The notes under the pieces are model-generated. The model was not told where the DNA came from and did no database searches. It worked only from the letters and a program-made list of their open reading frames with translations. Position numbers and translations under genes: made by a program. From NCBI GenBank assembly GCA_041390125.1, contig JAWKQN010000005.1, positions 1-64,000 of the forward strand: 64,000 nucleotides of DNA, in the 5' to 3' direction. Of this stretch, positions 6,085 to 15,112 are shown in pieces; positions within the stretch are counted from its first letter, which is position 1; every line of letters begins with the position of its first letter. The DNA is from Gemmatimonadota bacterium (GTDB lineage Bacteria > Gemmatimonadota > Gemmatimonadetes > Longimicrobiales > Gaopeijiaceae).

Positions 6085-8418
6085 CTAGCCTTCGGGTTGC
6101 ATGATCCGGTACTGCGACGGTGGCTCCTGCCCCAGGAGATGCCGGACGAAGTAGTCCCAGGTGCGCCGCACCACGTAGGGCTCGTTGGCGTAGCCGTGGT
6201 TGCGGTTGGGCAGGACGATCAGGTCGAAGTCCTTGTTGAGGCGGATCAGCTCGTCGATGAGCAGGATCGTCGCGTTCGGGTGCACGTTGTCGTCCAGCGT
6301 CCCGTACATCAGCAGCAGCTTCCCCTGCAGGTTGGCGGCCAGGTTCTGGTTGGCCTGCGCGTCGAAGCTGTCGCTGCCGTCGTCGTTCGGGCGGAGAAGG
6401 CCCTGGTACTTCTCACCCCAGGTGTAGTCATAGCTCCGGTTGTCGTGGTTGCCGGCGCTCGAGACGGCCACCTTGAAGAAGTCCGGGTAGCTCAGGATGG
6501 CGTCGGTGGAGGAGAATCCGCCACCCGAGTGCCCGAAGATCCCCACGCGGTCCAGGTCCATGGACGGATGGCGCCGGGCGAGCTGCCGGAGTGCCGCGAT
6601 GTGGTCCGGCAGCCCGTTGTCGCGCATGTCGCCGTAGTACGCGTCGTGGAAGGCCTTGTGGCGGCCGGGCGTCCCGAACGCGTCCACCATGAAGACGATG
6701 AAGCCCAGCTCGGCCAGCGCCGCCGCGTTGCCGCCCTGCGCCACCCGCGCCACATGGCCCCGGATGGGACCGACCTGCGGTCCGGGATAGATGTAGTCCA
6801 CGACCGGATAGCTTCGCGTGGAGTCGTAGTCGGACGGGAAGAACAGCAGCCCGTGCACCGGCGTCACGCCGTCGCGGCCCTTCACCTCGAAGTGGGTGGG
6901 ATAGCGCCACCCGGTGGCCAGGAGGCGGGAATAGTCACCGGCCTCCAGGGTGAGCACCACGCGGCCGGTGGCGTCCCGCAACACGGTGGTGGGGGCCGAC
7001 GAGAAGGTGCCGTACTGATCCACGAACCAGCGGCCGGAGGGACTGGCCGTGATCTGGTGGTCGGCGTCTTCCGGCGTCAGGCGCTCCGTGCGCGTGCCGT
7101 CCAGCCGGGCGCGATAGAGATGACGGTGGTAGAGGTCCTGGTCCGGCTCGCGTCCGGAGCCGGTGAAGTACACCCATCCCTGGGCCTCGTCGACGGACAG
7201 CAGGTCCAGGACCATCCACGGACCCTCGGTGATGCGGTTCAGCAGCGCGCCGGTGGCGACGTCGAACCGGTAGAGGTGGCCCCAGCCGTCGCGCTCGGAC
7301 CACCACACCACCTCCGAGTCGTTCCGGATGACCTTCCAGTTGGGCAGGCCACCCGACTGTCCGTTGCTCTCCACGAACGTGCGGCTCGTCTCCTCCAACA
7401 CCGTGCGTGCCACACCCGTGCGGGCATCGGCGGTCCACAGACGCAGCGTGTCGAAGCTGCGCACGCCCTCCGTGAAGAACACCTGGTCCGGCCCGCTCCC
7501 CCAGCGCGCGTCCTTCCACACCGTGTCGGACGCCACGCCGCAGCAGGACGTGTTGACCACGTCGAGCGGCCCCAGGTCCACGCGCACGCCCGTCCGGCTC
7601 TCCACGTCGAAGACATGAACCTCGTACGTCGGGATGACGGAGTCCCCCGGGAGCGCCACCCGGTAGCTGTGCAACGCGGGCCGACCCGTGCGCGCCTCCA
7701 GGAGGTGGAGCGGCAGCACCGCCCGCTCGTCGAAGCGATGCGTGAGGATGCGGCGCGAATCCGGCGACCAGGCCAGCACGGGCGGGGCCTCGTCTCCCCG
7801 GCGCGCCAGGGTGACCACCGAGCAGCATCCCTCGGGGGGCACGGCGTAGCCGAAGTCGGCGGCGCCGTCCTGCGAGAGCTGGATCTCCCGACCGTCCTCC
7901 ACCGAGCGCACCCAGAGGTTCTCGTCGCGCGAGAAGGCGACCCACCGCCCATCCGGCGAGCCGATCTCGGTGCGGGGGCGTTCGGGGACCGGGTCGGGGC
8001 CCGCGCACACGTACGTGTCCAGGCGACAGCTCCAGCGCGCGGAGTCCGCGGTGTGGAAGCGCAGCGTATCGCCTTCGAGGTCGAAGCGTTCGAAGGGAAG
8101 CCGGTTGGCCACGTACGCCGTGTCCGCCGCCACGGAGAGCGCGGATGCGAGACGCGCATGGTCGAACGCGGGGCGGCGCGACGGGACGGACGGATCGACC
8201 AGGATGAACGCCGATCCGTCCTCGGTGCGGGCCCGATACCAGAAGCGGTCGCCCTCCAACCAGGTGGGCGTGGCCTGGTCGCCGCTCACGAAACGGGCGG
8301 CGTTGGAGCCCAGGAACTGCTCGGCGCGTGCGTAGGTGGTCTCGGTGACCTGCGCCGGAGCCGGGCGGGGGGCGACGACCACGAACAGCATCGCCAGCAG
8401 GTGGAGGCGCGTGCGCAT
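6085..8418 (-). CDS. Exported S9 (dipeptidyl-peptidase IV-like) peptidase
   Basis: A 777-residue protein. The start is the ATG at 8416-8418, 6 nt after AAGGAG, and it gives a signal peptide (LHLLAMLFVVVAPRPAPAQ). Residues about 40-520 are the beta-propeller, with WSPDSRRILTHRFDERAV typical of the DPP IV N-domain (PF00930). The C-terminal alpha/beta hydrolase has the nucleophile Ser in IFGHSGGGFSS, the acid in GTLDDNVHPNAT and His in NRNHGYANEPYV. The family removes dipeptides, often after proline, from peptide N-termini in the periplasm, feeding peptide catabolism. The next genes on the same strand are an S51 peptidase upstream (59 bp gap) and the S1 protease downstream (77 bp gap), so this is a peptidase cluster. 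Confidence 0.9.
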   Translation of the reverse strand: MRTRLHLLAMLFVVVAPRPAPAQVTETTYARAEQFLGSNAARFVSGDQATPTWLEGDRFWYRARTEDGSAFILVDPSVPSRRPAFDHARLASALSVAADTAYVANRLPFERFDLEGDTLRFHTADSARWSCRLDTYVCAGPDPVPERPRTEIGSPDGRWVAFSRDENLWVRSVEDGREIQLSQDGAADFGYAVPPEGCCSVVTLARRGDEAPPVLAWSPDSRRILTHRFDERAVLPLHLLEARTGRPALHSYRVALPGDSVIPTYEVHVFDVESRTGVRVDLGPLDVVNTSCCGVASDTVWKDARWGSGPDQVFFTEGVRSFDTLRLWTADARTGVARTVLEETSRTFVESNGQSGGLPNWKVIRNDSEVVWWSERDGWGHLYRFDVATGALLNRITEGPWMVLDLLSVDEAQGWVYFTGSGREPDQDLYHRHLYRARLDGTRTERLTPEDADHQITASPSGRWFVDQYGTFSSAPTTVLRDATGRVVLTLEAGDYSRLLATGWRYPTHFEVKGRDGVTPVHGLLFFPSDYDSTRSYPVVDYIYPGPQVGPIRGHVARVAQGGNAAALAELGFIVFMVDAFGTPGRHKAFHDAYYGDMRDNGLPDHIAALRQLARRHPSMDLDRVGIFGHSGGGFSSTDAILSYPDFFKVAVSSAGNHDNRSYDYTWGEKYQGLLRPNDDGSDSFDAQANQNLAANLQGKLLLMYGTLDDNVHPNATILLIDELIRLNKDFDLIVLPNRNHGYANEPYVVRRTWDYFVRHLLGQEPPSQYRIMQPEG

Positions 8419-8477
8419 GCGCCGCTCCTTGTGTTGGAGGTGGGTCGGCAGCGGATCCGGTGACCGTGCTGCGGGAC

Positions 8478-9257
8478 TCAGTCGATGCGCTCCGGCACGA
8501 CCTCGCGCTCGACGATCTTCCCGTCCACGACACTGACGTGGTAGACGCGCGCGTCGGCGCGGGTCGCCACGAACCGCGTGGCCTCGTTGTCCTCGAAGTA
8601 GATGCCCGCGTCGTTGTCGCAGGCCCACCCGGGCTTGAGCTCGCCGGAGGCGATGAGCCGGTGGTAGGTGGGCCGTCGCGCCGCTTCGGCGTCGTAGTGG
8701 GGCGAGTGGCTGCCCTGCAGGAAGCCCAGGCACTCGATCTTCGTGACTTCCTTGGGCCGCGAATCCGTGGTGCCCTCCTCGAACCAGCACAGCGATCCGG
8801 CGCTGGCGCCGCCGAGCACGATGCCCTGATCCCAGGCCTGACGAAGCACCTGATCGATGCCCTGCACGCGCCAGATGGCCTGCTGATTCAGCGTGTTGCC
8901 GCCGGAGACCACGATCCCGTCCATCGAGAGGAAGATCTCTTCCCACGACCGATCCATGCGGTAGCTGCTGATGAAGCTCTCCTGCACGTGCGGCTCGACG
9001 TCCAGGGGCGCGCAGCTCTGGTACCAGCGGATGATGCCCGCTTCCGAGTCGGCCGACGCGGTGGGCAGGTAGCAGAGCCGGGGGCGCGCCTTGCCCGTCA
9101 ACTCCGCCATGGTCCGGATGAAGGCGGTGCCGAAGCCCCCACCGGCGATGAGGATCTTGCGGGTCGCCCGGGGGGCGGTGGCGGAGGCGGCGAGCGGCTC
9201 TGCGCCGAGACCGACGGCACCGGCCGCCGTGGCCAGCAGGAACTCACGGCGTTGCAT
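8478..9257 (-). CDS. Tat/Sec-exported S51 (peptidase E / cyanophycinase-like) protein
   Basis: A 259-residue protein whose N-terminus (MQRREFLLATAAGAVGLGAEPLA) has the RR-x-F-L pattern of a Tat signal. The body matches the S51 / class-I glutamine-amidotransferase-like fold: ILIAGGGFGTAF at the start, GIVVSGGNTLNQQAIWRV, and the nucleophile elbow GGASAGSLCWFEEG with Ser as nucleophile. Family members are aspartyl dipeptidases (PepE) or cyanophycinases; the sequence alone does not choose between them. Lying directly upstream of the DPP IV-like gene on the same strand, it fits an exported peptide-degradation function. Confidence 0.8.
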   Translation of the reverse strand: MQRREFLLATAAGAVGLGAEPLAASATAPRATRKILIAGGGFGTAFIRTMAELTGKARPRLCYLPTASADSEAGIIRWYQSCAPLDVEPHVQESFISSYRMDRSWEEIFLSMDGIVVSGGNTLNQQAIWRVQGIDQVLRQAWDQGIVLGGASAGSLCWFEEGTTDSRPKEVTKIECLGFLQGSHSPHYDAEAARRPTYHRLIASGELKPGWACDNDAGIYFEDNEATRFVATRADARVYHVSVVDGKIVEREVVPERID

Positions 9258-9451
9258 GGACCTGACTCCGATCGGGATGTGGGTGTTGTCGGCCGCGGCC
9301 TGCGGCGAGTGCCCGTGGGCCCCTCAGGCCCACCCGTGATGCTGTCGCAGAGGACGCTGTCGTGGGCGTGCGCGCAAGGGAGCGCCCCCTGCTTGAGGCT
9401 CGTCCCCCGGACGGGACGCGCCACGGGGACCAGCGCGCCGGCGTCGGCGGC

Positions 9452-10174
9452 TCAGCGCAGCAGCGGCTCCAACGCCGCCCACACGTGATCGGCCACCACC
9501 CGGTGGCCTTCCGGCGTGGGGTGGATGCCGTCCTCCTGGTTGAGCGCGGGCTCGCCCGCCACGCCTTCGAGCAGGAACGGGAGCAGGGTGGCGCCGGTCT
9601 CGTCCGCCACCTCGCGGAAAACGCCACGGAAGCGGGCCGTGTAGCGATCCCCCAGGTTGGGTGGGGCCTCCATGCCGGCCACAAGCACACGGGCCTCGGG
9701 GTGGGCCGCGCGGGTGCGCCGGATCACCTCCAGCAGGTTCTCCTTCAGCGCCTCCGGATCCTGTCCGCGCAGGCCGTCGTTCGCGCCGAGCTCCAGGACC
9801 AGCACGGCCACGGGCTGCTCCAACAGCCAGTCCACACGCCGCAGACCGCCGGCGCTCGTATCTCCGCTCACGCCGCCGTTGACCACCCGGTAGTCGAGGC
9901 CCGCGGCGTCGATGCGGGCCTGGACGAGGGCGGGGAAGGCCAGGGACGGGTCCTCCAGGCCGTACCCGGCGGTCAGGCTGGTGCCCAGGAACACCACGAC
10001 GGGACGCGCGTCGGCCGGGTCTGCGCGAAGGGATCCCGGCTCCGCGGGAGCGGAGGAAACTTGCGCGTCGGAGGAGCGTACCGGGTCGGGGCCGCGGCGG
10101 CCGGAGTCGCAGCCGGTCAGCCCCATGGGCACGAGCACGCCCAGCGCGCACACGAGACCCCGACCCATGATCAT
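9452..10174 (-). CDS. tesA: Arylesterase / acyl-CoA thioesterase I-like SGNH hydrolase lipoprotein
   Basis: A 240-residue protein with a lipoprotein signal (CALGVLVPMGLTGC), so probably membrane-anchored. SGNH hydrolase blocks are clear: VVFLGTSLTAGYGL (block I; GTSL instead of GDSL), NGGVSGDTSAGGLRR (II), LELGANDGLRGQ (III, Asn) and EDGIHPTPEGHRVVADH (V, Asp and His). In E. coli TesA is a periplasmic thioesterase/lysophospholipase/arylesterase. The first codon overlaps the divergent ybbA start: the tesA ATG is at 10172-10174 (or 10166-10168) and the ybbA ATG at 10167-10169. The same divergent tesA/ybbA/ybbP order is known in E. coli, which supports the assignments. Confidence 0.88.
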   Translation of the reverse strand: MIMGRGLVCALGVLVPMGLTGCDSGRRGPDPVRSSDAQVSSAPAEPGSLRADPADARPVVVFLGTSLTAGYGLEDPSLAFPALVQARIDAAGLDYRVVNGGVSGDTSAGGLRRVDWLLEQPVAVLVLELGANDGLRGQDPEALKENLLEVIRRTRAAHPEARVLVAGMEAPPNLGDRYTARFRGVFREVADETGATLLPFLLEGVAGEPALNQEDGIHPTPEGHRVVADHVWAALEPLLR

Positions 10175-10889
10175 CGACGCCCGCGGCCTGGAGAAGACGT
10201 ATCGGAGCGGAGGCCGTCCGCTCACCGTCCTGAAGGGCATCGATCTCTCCGTGGAGCCCGAGGGGTTCGTGGCGATCCTGGGCCCCTCGGGCAGCGGGAA
10301 GACCACGCTGCTCGGGTTGCTCGCGGGGCTGGACACGCCGAGCGCCGGCACGCTGCGCGTGCTGGGGCAGGACCTGTTCGCTCTTACCGAGGACCAGCGG
10401 GCCGGGTTTCGGGCCGAGCACGTGGGCTTCGTCTTCCAGACCTTCCACCTGCTGCCCACGCTCACCGCGCTCGAGAACGTCCTGGTGCCCCTGGAGCTGC
10501 GCGGCCGCACGCGCACCGGGGACGGACGGCCCATCCGGGAGCACGCGGCCGACCTGCTCGCGCGTGTCGGGTTGAGGGGGCGCCTCGATCACTATCCCGC
10601 GCAGTTGTCGGGCGGAGAGCAGCAACGCGTGGCGCTGGCCCGTGCGTTCGCGAACGAGCCCCGCCTGCTGTTCGCGGACGAGCCCACCGGCAACCTGGAC
10701 TCGGCCACCGGCGAGACCGTGATCGGTCTGATGGAGGAGCTGAACCGCGATGTGCGCACCACGCTGGTGCTGGTGACGCACGACCTGGCGCTGGCGGAGC
10801 GCGCCCGCCGCATCATCCGTCTCAAGGACGGGCAGATGGTCGCGGATGAGCGCCGGACGGACGCGCACCCCGCACACTCCGCCGTCTGA
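10167..10889 (+). CDS. ybbA: ABC transporter ATP-binding protein, YbbA/LolD type
   Basis: A 240-residue ATPase: Walker A in ILGPSGSGKTTLLGLLAG (residues about 39-56), Q-loop in FVFQTFHLLPTL, signature LSGGEQQRVALARAF, Walker B LLFADEPTGNLDS and switch His in LVTHDLALA. It belongs to the LolD/MacB-like group that works with FtsX-type permeases. The next gene is such a permease, 4 bp downstream. Starting divergently from tesA with overlapping start codons, it matches the E. coli tesA-ybbA-ybbP locus; substrate unknown, with envelope lipid or lipoprotein handling the usual guess. Confidence 0.9.
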   Translation: MIIDARGLEKTYRSGGRPLTVLKGIDLSVEPEGFVAILGPSGSGKTTLLGLLAGLDTPSAGTLRVLGQDLFALTEDQRAGFRAEHVGFVFQTFHLLPTLTALENVLVPLELRGRTRTGDGRPIREHAADLLARVGLRGRLDHYPAQLSGGEQQRVALARAFANEPRLLFADEPTGNLDSATGETVIGLMEELNRDVRTTLVLVTHDLALAERARRIIRLKDGQMVADERRTDAHPAHSAV

Positions 10890-10893
10890 CCCG

Positions 10894-13440
10894 ATGTTCG
10901 CGCTTCGTTTCGCGTGGCGGGAGGGCCGGGCCGGCGTGCGGCAGATCGGTGTCTACATGATGTCGATCACGCTGGGCGTGGCGGCGCTGGTCGCCCTCCA
11001 CTCCTTCCGCGGCGACGTCACCCGTTCCGTCGAGGCCGAGGCGCGCGCCATCCTGGGCGCGGACCTGCGCTTCAGCCGGGGTACGCCCTTCTCGGACTCG
11101 ATCCGGGCCGTGACGGATTCGCTCGCCGCCGAGGGCGCGCAGGTCGCGGCCGTCACCACCCTCGCGTCCATGGCGCTCAACGAGCGCACCGGCACCACCC
11201 GTCTGGTGCAGGTCCGCGGGGTCGAGCCCGGCTTCCCCTTCTACGGAGCGGTGCGGACGGATCCCGACGGCGCCTGGGCTCGGCTGGGGGACGCGCGCGG
11301 CGTGCTCGTGGACGAGGCGGTCCTGGTGCAGCTCGATGCGCGCATCGGCGACACGATCAGCGTGGGCCGCTCGCGCTTCCCTCTGCTGGGCACGGTGGAC
11401 GGCCTGCCCACCGACATCGGCTTCCAGTCGGCGGTGGGCCCGCGCGTCTATCTGCCGGCCGCGGCGCTGCCCGCTACGGGGCTGCTGACGTTCGGGAGCC
11501 TGGCCCGCCACGAGATCTACGTCCGCCTGCCCGAGGGGAGCGACGCCGAGGAGCTCGACGAGCGCTACGGGGAGATGGCACGTGGACAGAATACGCGCAT
11601 CACCACCGCGGACGAGCAGGCCGAGGATCTCACCGAAGGCACGCGCATCCTGAGCCGGTTCCTGGGGCTGGTGGGTCTGGCCGCGCTCCTGCTGGGTGGG
11701 ATCGGTGTGGCGAGCGCCATCCACGTCTACGTCCAGGGCAAGCTCACCGCGGTCGCCGTGCTCCGCTGCCTGGGCGCCCGCCAGGGCACGGTCTTCGCCG
11801 CCTATCTGCTGCAGGCCGCGCTCCTGGGCCTGGGAGGCGCCGCCCTCGGCGTCGCCGGTGGCCTGCTGCTCCAACGCCTGCTGCCGCGCGTGGTGGGGGA
11901 CCTGCTGCCCGTGACCATCGTTCCGCGCACGGATCCCGCGGCGGTGGTGGCCGGTCTGTTGATCGGCATCTGGGTCTCCGTCGTGTTCGCGCTGCTGCCC
12001 CTGCTGGCCGTGCGCGGCGTGGCCCCTCTGCAGGCCATCCGGCGCGACGTGGAGCCGGAGCGTGCGAGTCGCGCGGCGCGCGGTCTGGCCGTCGGTGCGC
12101 TCGTGCTCAGCATCGCGGGGCTGAGCGTGTGGCAGGCCCCGACCCCGGCCATCGGCGCGGGCTTCGCCGCCGGTCTGGCGGTCACGCTGGGGCTCCTGTG
12201 GGTGGCGGCACGTGCGCTCGTGTCCGGCACGCGCCGCTTCTTTCCCGCCCGAGCGGGCTACACCGTGCGGCAGGGCGTGTCCAACCTCTTCCGTCCGCAC
12301 AACCAGACGGTTTCGGTGACGCTCGCGCTGGGCTTCGGCGTCTACGTGATCGGCGCCGTGGCGTTGATCGAGCGCAGCCTGCAGCGCCAGCTGGACTTCG
12401 ACGCGGGCGCCTCCCAGGCCAATGTGCTGCTGTTCGACGTGCAGCCCGACCAGCGAAGCGGGGTGGTGGACCTCGTCGGGTCCGTGTCGGAGGGGCCCGT
12501 GGACGTCACCCCGATCGTGACGGCCCGCATCGCCGCCCTGGATGGCGTCTCGGTCACGGAGCTGCTCGCGGACACCACGGAGGCGGCGCCGGAGCGCTGG
12601 GCGCTCCGGCGCGTGTACCGCAACACCTATCGGGAGGGCGGCCTCACGGACGCCGAGACCCTGGTGGCCGGGTCCTGGTGGGACACGACCACGGCCGGCC
12701 CTCCCGACCTGGACGGTCTGCCGCCCGTCTCGGTCGAGCAGGACCTGGCCGCGGACCTGGGGGTGGGCGTGGGTGACCGCATCACCTGGGACGTGCAGGG
12801 CCGGACGATCGAGACCCGGATCGGTAGCCTGCGCGCGGTCGACTGGGCCCGCTTCCAGACCAACTTCTTCGTGGTCTTCCCGCCCGGAGTGCTGGAGGAG
12901 GCGCCGCACACCCTGCTGGCGCTCGCGCGCGTGCCGGACGTGGAGACGCGGACCGCGCTGCAGCGCGACCTGGTGCGCGCCTATCCCAACGTGTCCGTGC
13001 TGGACCTCGCACAGGTGCAGGAGGTCCTCGACCGCGTGCTGGGCACCGTGTCGGGTGCGCTGCGCTTCCTGGCTGGATTCTCGGTGCTGGGAGGGATCCT
13101 GGTGCTGGTGGGTGCACTGGCCACGTCGCGCTTCCAGCGCATGCGGGAAGGCGCGCTCCTCAAGACGCTGGGCGCCCGTCGGCGTCAGGTGCTGGCCGTG
13201 CTCACCACGGAGTACTTCGCGTTGGGCGCGTTGGGCGCGCTGGCGGGGTTGGCCCTGGCCACGGTGGCGGCATGGGGCGTGGTGCGCTTCGTGTTCGATG
13301 GCCCCTTCGTGTTCCCCGTCGGGATCACCGCCGCCATCGCCGTGGGCGTGACCGCGGGCACCGTCCTGATCGGCATGGCCGGCAGCCGGAACGTGCTGGG
13401 CCGGCCCCCGCTCGCCGTCCTGCGCGAGATCACCGAGTAG
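10894..13440 (+). CDS. ybbP: FtsX-like ABC transporter permease, YbbP type
   Basis: An 848-residue membrane protein. The chosen ATG (10894) gives the family-typical start MFALRFAWREGRAG and leaves a 4-bp gap after ybbA; an in-frame ATG at 10846 inside ybbA is less likely. Layout: one N-terminal TM (about 18-38), a large periplasmic domain, three TMs around residues 250-400 (FtsX domain 1), a further TM pair and second periplasmic domain, then three C-terminal TMs (FtsX domain 2, ending VTAGTVLIGMAGS). This 4+4-plus helix design is that of YbbP/lipoprotein-type permeases. It presumably forms the transporter with YbbA. Confidence 0.88.
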   Translation: MFALRFAWREGRAGVRQIGVYMMSITLGVAALVALHSFRGDVTRSVEAEARAILGADLRFSRGTPFSDSIRAVTDSLAAEGAQVAAVTTLASMALNERTGTTRLVQVRGVEPGFPFYGAVRTDPDGAWARLGDARGVLVDEAVLVQLDARIGDTISVGRSRFPLLGTVDGLPTDIGFQSAVGPRVYLPAAALPATGLLTFGSLARHEIYVRLPEGSDAEELDERYGEMARGQNTRITTADEQAEDLTEGTRILSRFLGLVGLAALLLGGIGVASAIHVYVQGKLTAVAVLRCLGARQGTVFAAYLLQAALLGLGGAALGVAGGLLLQRLLPRVVGDLLPVTIVPRTDPAAVVAGLLIGIWVSVVFALLPLLAVRGVAPLQAIRRDVEPERASRAARGLAVGALVLSIAGLSVWQAPTPAIGAGFAAGLAVTLGLLWVAARALVSGTRRFFPARAGYTVRQGVSNLFRPHNQTVSVTLALGFGVYVIGAVALIERSLQRQLDFDAGASQANVLLFDVQPDQRSGVVDLVGSVSEGPVDVTPIVTARIAALDGVSVTELLADTTEAAPERWALRRVYRNTYREGGLTDAETLVAGSWWDTTTAGPPDLDGLPPVSVEQDLAADLGVGVGDRITWDVQGRTIETRIGSLRAVDWARFQTNFFVVFPPGVLEEAPHTLLALARVPDVETRTALQRDLVRAYPNVSVLDLAQVQEVLDRVLGTVSGALRFLAGFSVLGGILVLVGALATSRFQRMREGALLKTLGARRRQVLAVLTTEYFALGALGALAGLALATVAAWGVVRFVFDGPFVFPVGITAAIAVGVTAGTVLIGMAGSRNVLGRPPLAVLREITE

Positions 13441-13527
13441 GCGCGAACGGCCGGGCCCGCACGCGGACGGACGGCCAGGGCGGCCTGCGGCCGGTCACGG
13501 GCCCGCGCACCGCACGGATCCGGATGC

Positions 13528-13896
13528 TCAGGCGGGATTTCCGAAGCGGCCCTCGGACATCCGCTCGGCCACCGACCACCCCATGGTCTCCGTGACGCCG
13601 AAGGCCACGCCCGCGTTCAGCACGTTCCCCAGCCCCGGCACGAAGCGCAGCAGCACCTTGGCCGCGCCGCGGCCGACAATGGTCCCGAGCGAGGCATAGA
13701 CGACTGAACGCGCCGCCGCATCGGTGACCTCGAGCCCGAAGACGCGCCCGAGCCCCACGATCATCGCCACCTGGACCGGCATGATCAGGATGGCATCTCC
13801 TCCCGGGACCTGGGCCAGCCCTGCGCCGATCCCGGCGGCCGCGGTGCCGGCGGCATGGATGATGGTCGCGCAGCGCTTCTGTTGCTCGTCGGTCAC
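13528..13896 (-). CDS. Small membrane protein resembling DUF697/YcjF-type proteins
   Basis: A 122-residue protein. The GTG at 13894-13896 is preferred because AGGAGG lies 6 nt upstream; an upstream ATG would place that site inside the gene. It has small-residue-rich hydrophobic segments (IIHAAGTAAAGIGAGLAQVPG, AILIMPVQVAMIVGLGRVFGL, ARSVVYASLGTIVGRG, LGNVLNAGVAFGVTETMGW). The pattern resembles DUF697 (C-terminal part of YcjF-like proteins). Function unknown. It is convergent with ybbP. Confidence 0.68.
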   Translation of the reverse strand: MTDEQQKRCATIIHAAGTAAAGIGAGLAQVPGGDAILIMPVQVAMIVGLGRVFGLEVTDAAARSVVYASLGTIVGRGAAKVLLRFVPGLGNVLNAGVAFGVTETMGWSVAERMSEGRFGNPA

Positions 13897-14251
13897 GGGG
13901 AGCCTCCTCGGCATCATGGGATACGGCCCGCGCGCCGGAGGGCGGGCTCCGGGGGGTCGCGCACGTTCCCCCTACGTCGGGTGCGCGCGATCTGCTTCAA
14001 CGCCCGTGCCGCGCGGACCGGGGTCTGCCCGGCCCTTTCGTCGCGGCTCAACCCGCCGCACGGCGGCCACGTCGCACGCCCGCCTCGGAACGCCGGTACG
14101 CCGGGGTCCGGCAGCCCGTTCCCGACCGGGGTCCGGACCCGGCCGGATCACGCGATCCGTGGCGGTGGCGCGCGCCGGCACGATGCTCGCGCACGTGGGG
14201 TCTCCGCGCCGGCCAGGCGCGCGGTCGGACCCTTTCAAGTGGAAGGAAATC

Positions 14252-14929
14252 ATGCTTCAACGATCGATCGCAGCGGCGGTCCTCGCGATCGTCGCGCTCC
14301 CGCTGGCGGTCGCGGCGCAGACGAGCGACCTCACGGTGGGGACGAGCTTCGGGTATCAGGACGGCGTGGGCACCCGCCTCTTCGCCGTGCGGGGCAACGT
14401 CGCGGAGGGCCTCCCGGTGCTGGTGCGGGGCGAGCTCGGATACGTCGCCACGGATCCGGGAAGCGCGCCGAACGCCCGGCGGATCTTCATCAACAACGCC
14501 ACCAACGGAACGCCCGCCTCGAGCGGTCGCACGCTGGATGCCGCCTTCGATGTCCTGCTGCGCACATCCCGGTTCGGCGTGCCGAGGGCGTACTGGTACG
14601 CGGGCGTGCGGTATGCCCGCTTCAAGGGAAACTTCAAGTATATCGGGGGCAACGAGGACTTCGACGTCGTCAGCAACCACTGGGGTCTGGGTGCCGGGGT
14701 GCAGAGCTTCCACGCCATGACGCCGCGCCTCGACCTCGTCCTGACCGGCGGACTGGAGGTCTTCCGGAGCGCCCGTCTCACCGGTCACGACACGTCGTAC
14801 GCGCCCGGTGACGAGAACGTCAACGCGCGCGAGGACTACACCTACGGGGATGCCGACGAGGCCATCCATCAGCCCAAGCTGCGCCCGGTCCTGAGCGTGG
14901 GCTTCGGCTACCGGATGGGACCCCGGTAG
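14252..14929 (+). CDS. Predicted outer-membrane beta-barrel protein
   Basis: A 225-residue protein with ribosome-binding site GGAAGG 5 nt before the ATG and a signal peptide (SIAAAVLAIVALPLAVAAQ). The mature part alternates aromatic and polar strands (VGTSFGYQDGVGTRLFAVRG, AYWYAGVRYARFKGNFKYIGG, NHWGLGAGVQSF, LDLVLTGGLEVF) and ends in VLSVGFGYRMGPR, the kind of strand found at barrel C-termini. The size suits an 8-strand OmpA/OmpW-like barrel. No specific function is recognisable. Confidence 0.72.
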   Translation: MLQRSIAAAVLAIVALPLAVAAQTSDLTVGTSFGYQDGVGTRLFAVRGNVAEGLPVLVRGELGYVATDPGSAPNARRIFINNATNGTPASSGRTLDAAFDVLLRTSRFGVPRAYWYAGVRYARFKGNFKYIGGNEDFDVVSNHWGLGAGVQSFHAMTPRLDLVLTGGLEVFRSARLTGHDTSYAPGDENVNAREDYTYGDADEAIHQPKLRPVLSVGFGYRMGPR

Positions 14930-14965
14930 GGCGGCGCGCGCGGATTCCCGGGACGGCGGACCGGC

Positions 14966-15079
14966 GGGCGTCCCCGGCCGCGCCGCGCCCGGAGGGCGTC
15001 CCTGGTCGGTGCGCGCCCGGCGGGCGTCCCTGGCCGGTCCGCGCCCCGGCGGGCGTCCCCGGCCGGTCCGCGCCCCGGC
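14966..15079. repeat. 28-29 bp GC-rich tandem repeat, four copies
   Basis: GGGCGTCCC recurs at 14966, 14994, 15022 and 15051; the unit runs roughly GGGCGTCCCTGGCCGGTCCG plus GCGCCCCGGC. It fills the space between two convergent genes and can form many alternative GC hairpins, so it may end transcription from both sides. Confidence 0.82.
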
Positions 15080-15112
15080 GGTCGGTCCAGCGGACCGCGG
15101 GCGTCCGTTCCT

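Noticed and set aside
6061..8463. 800-residue frame opposite the S9 peptidase
   Set aside because: Antisense shadow; the minus-strand peptidase has complete catalytic motifs.
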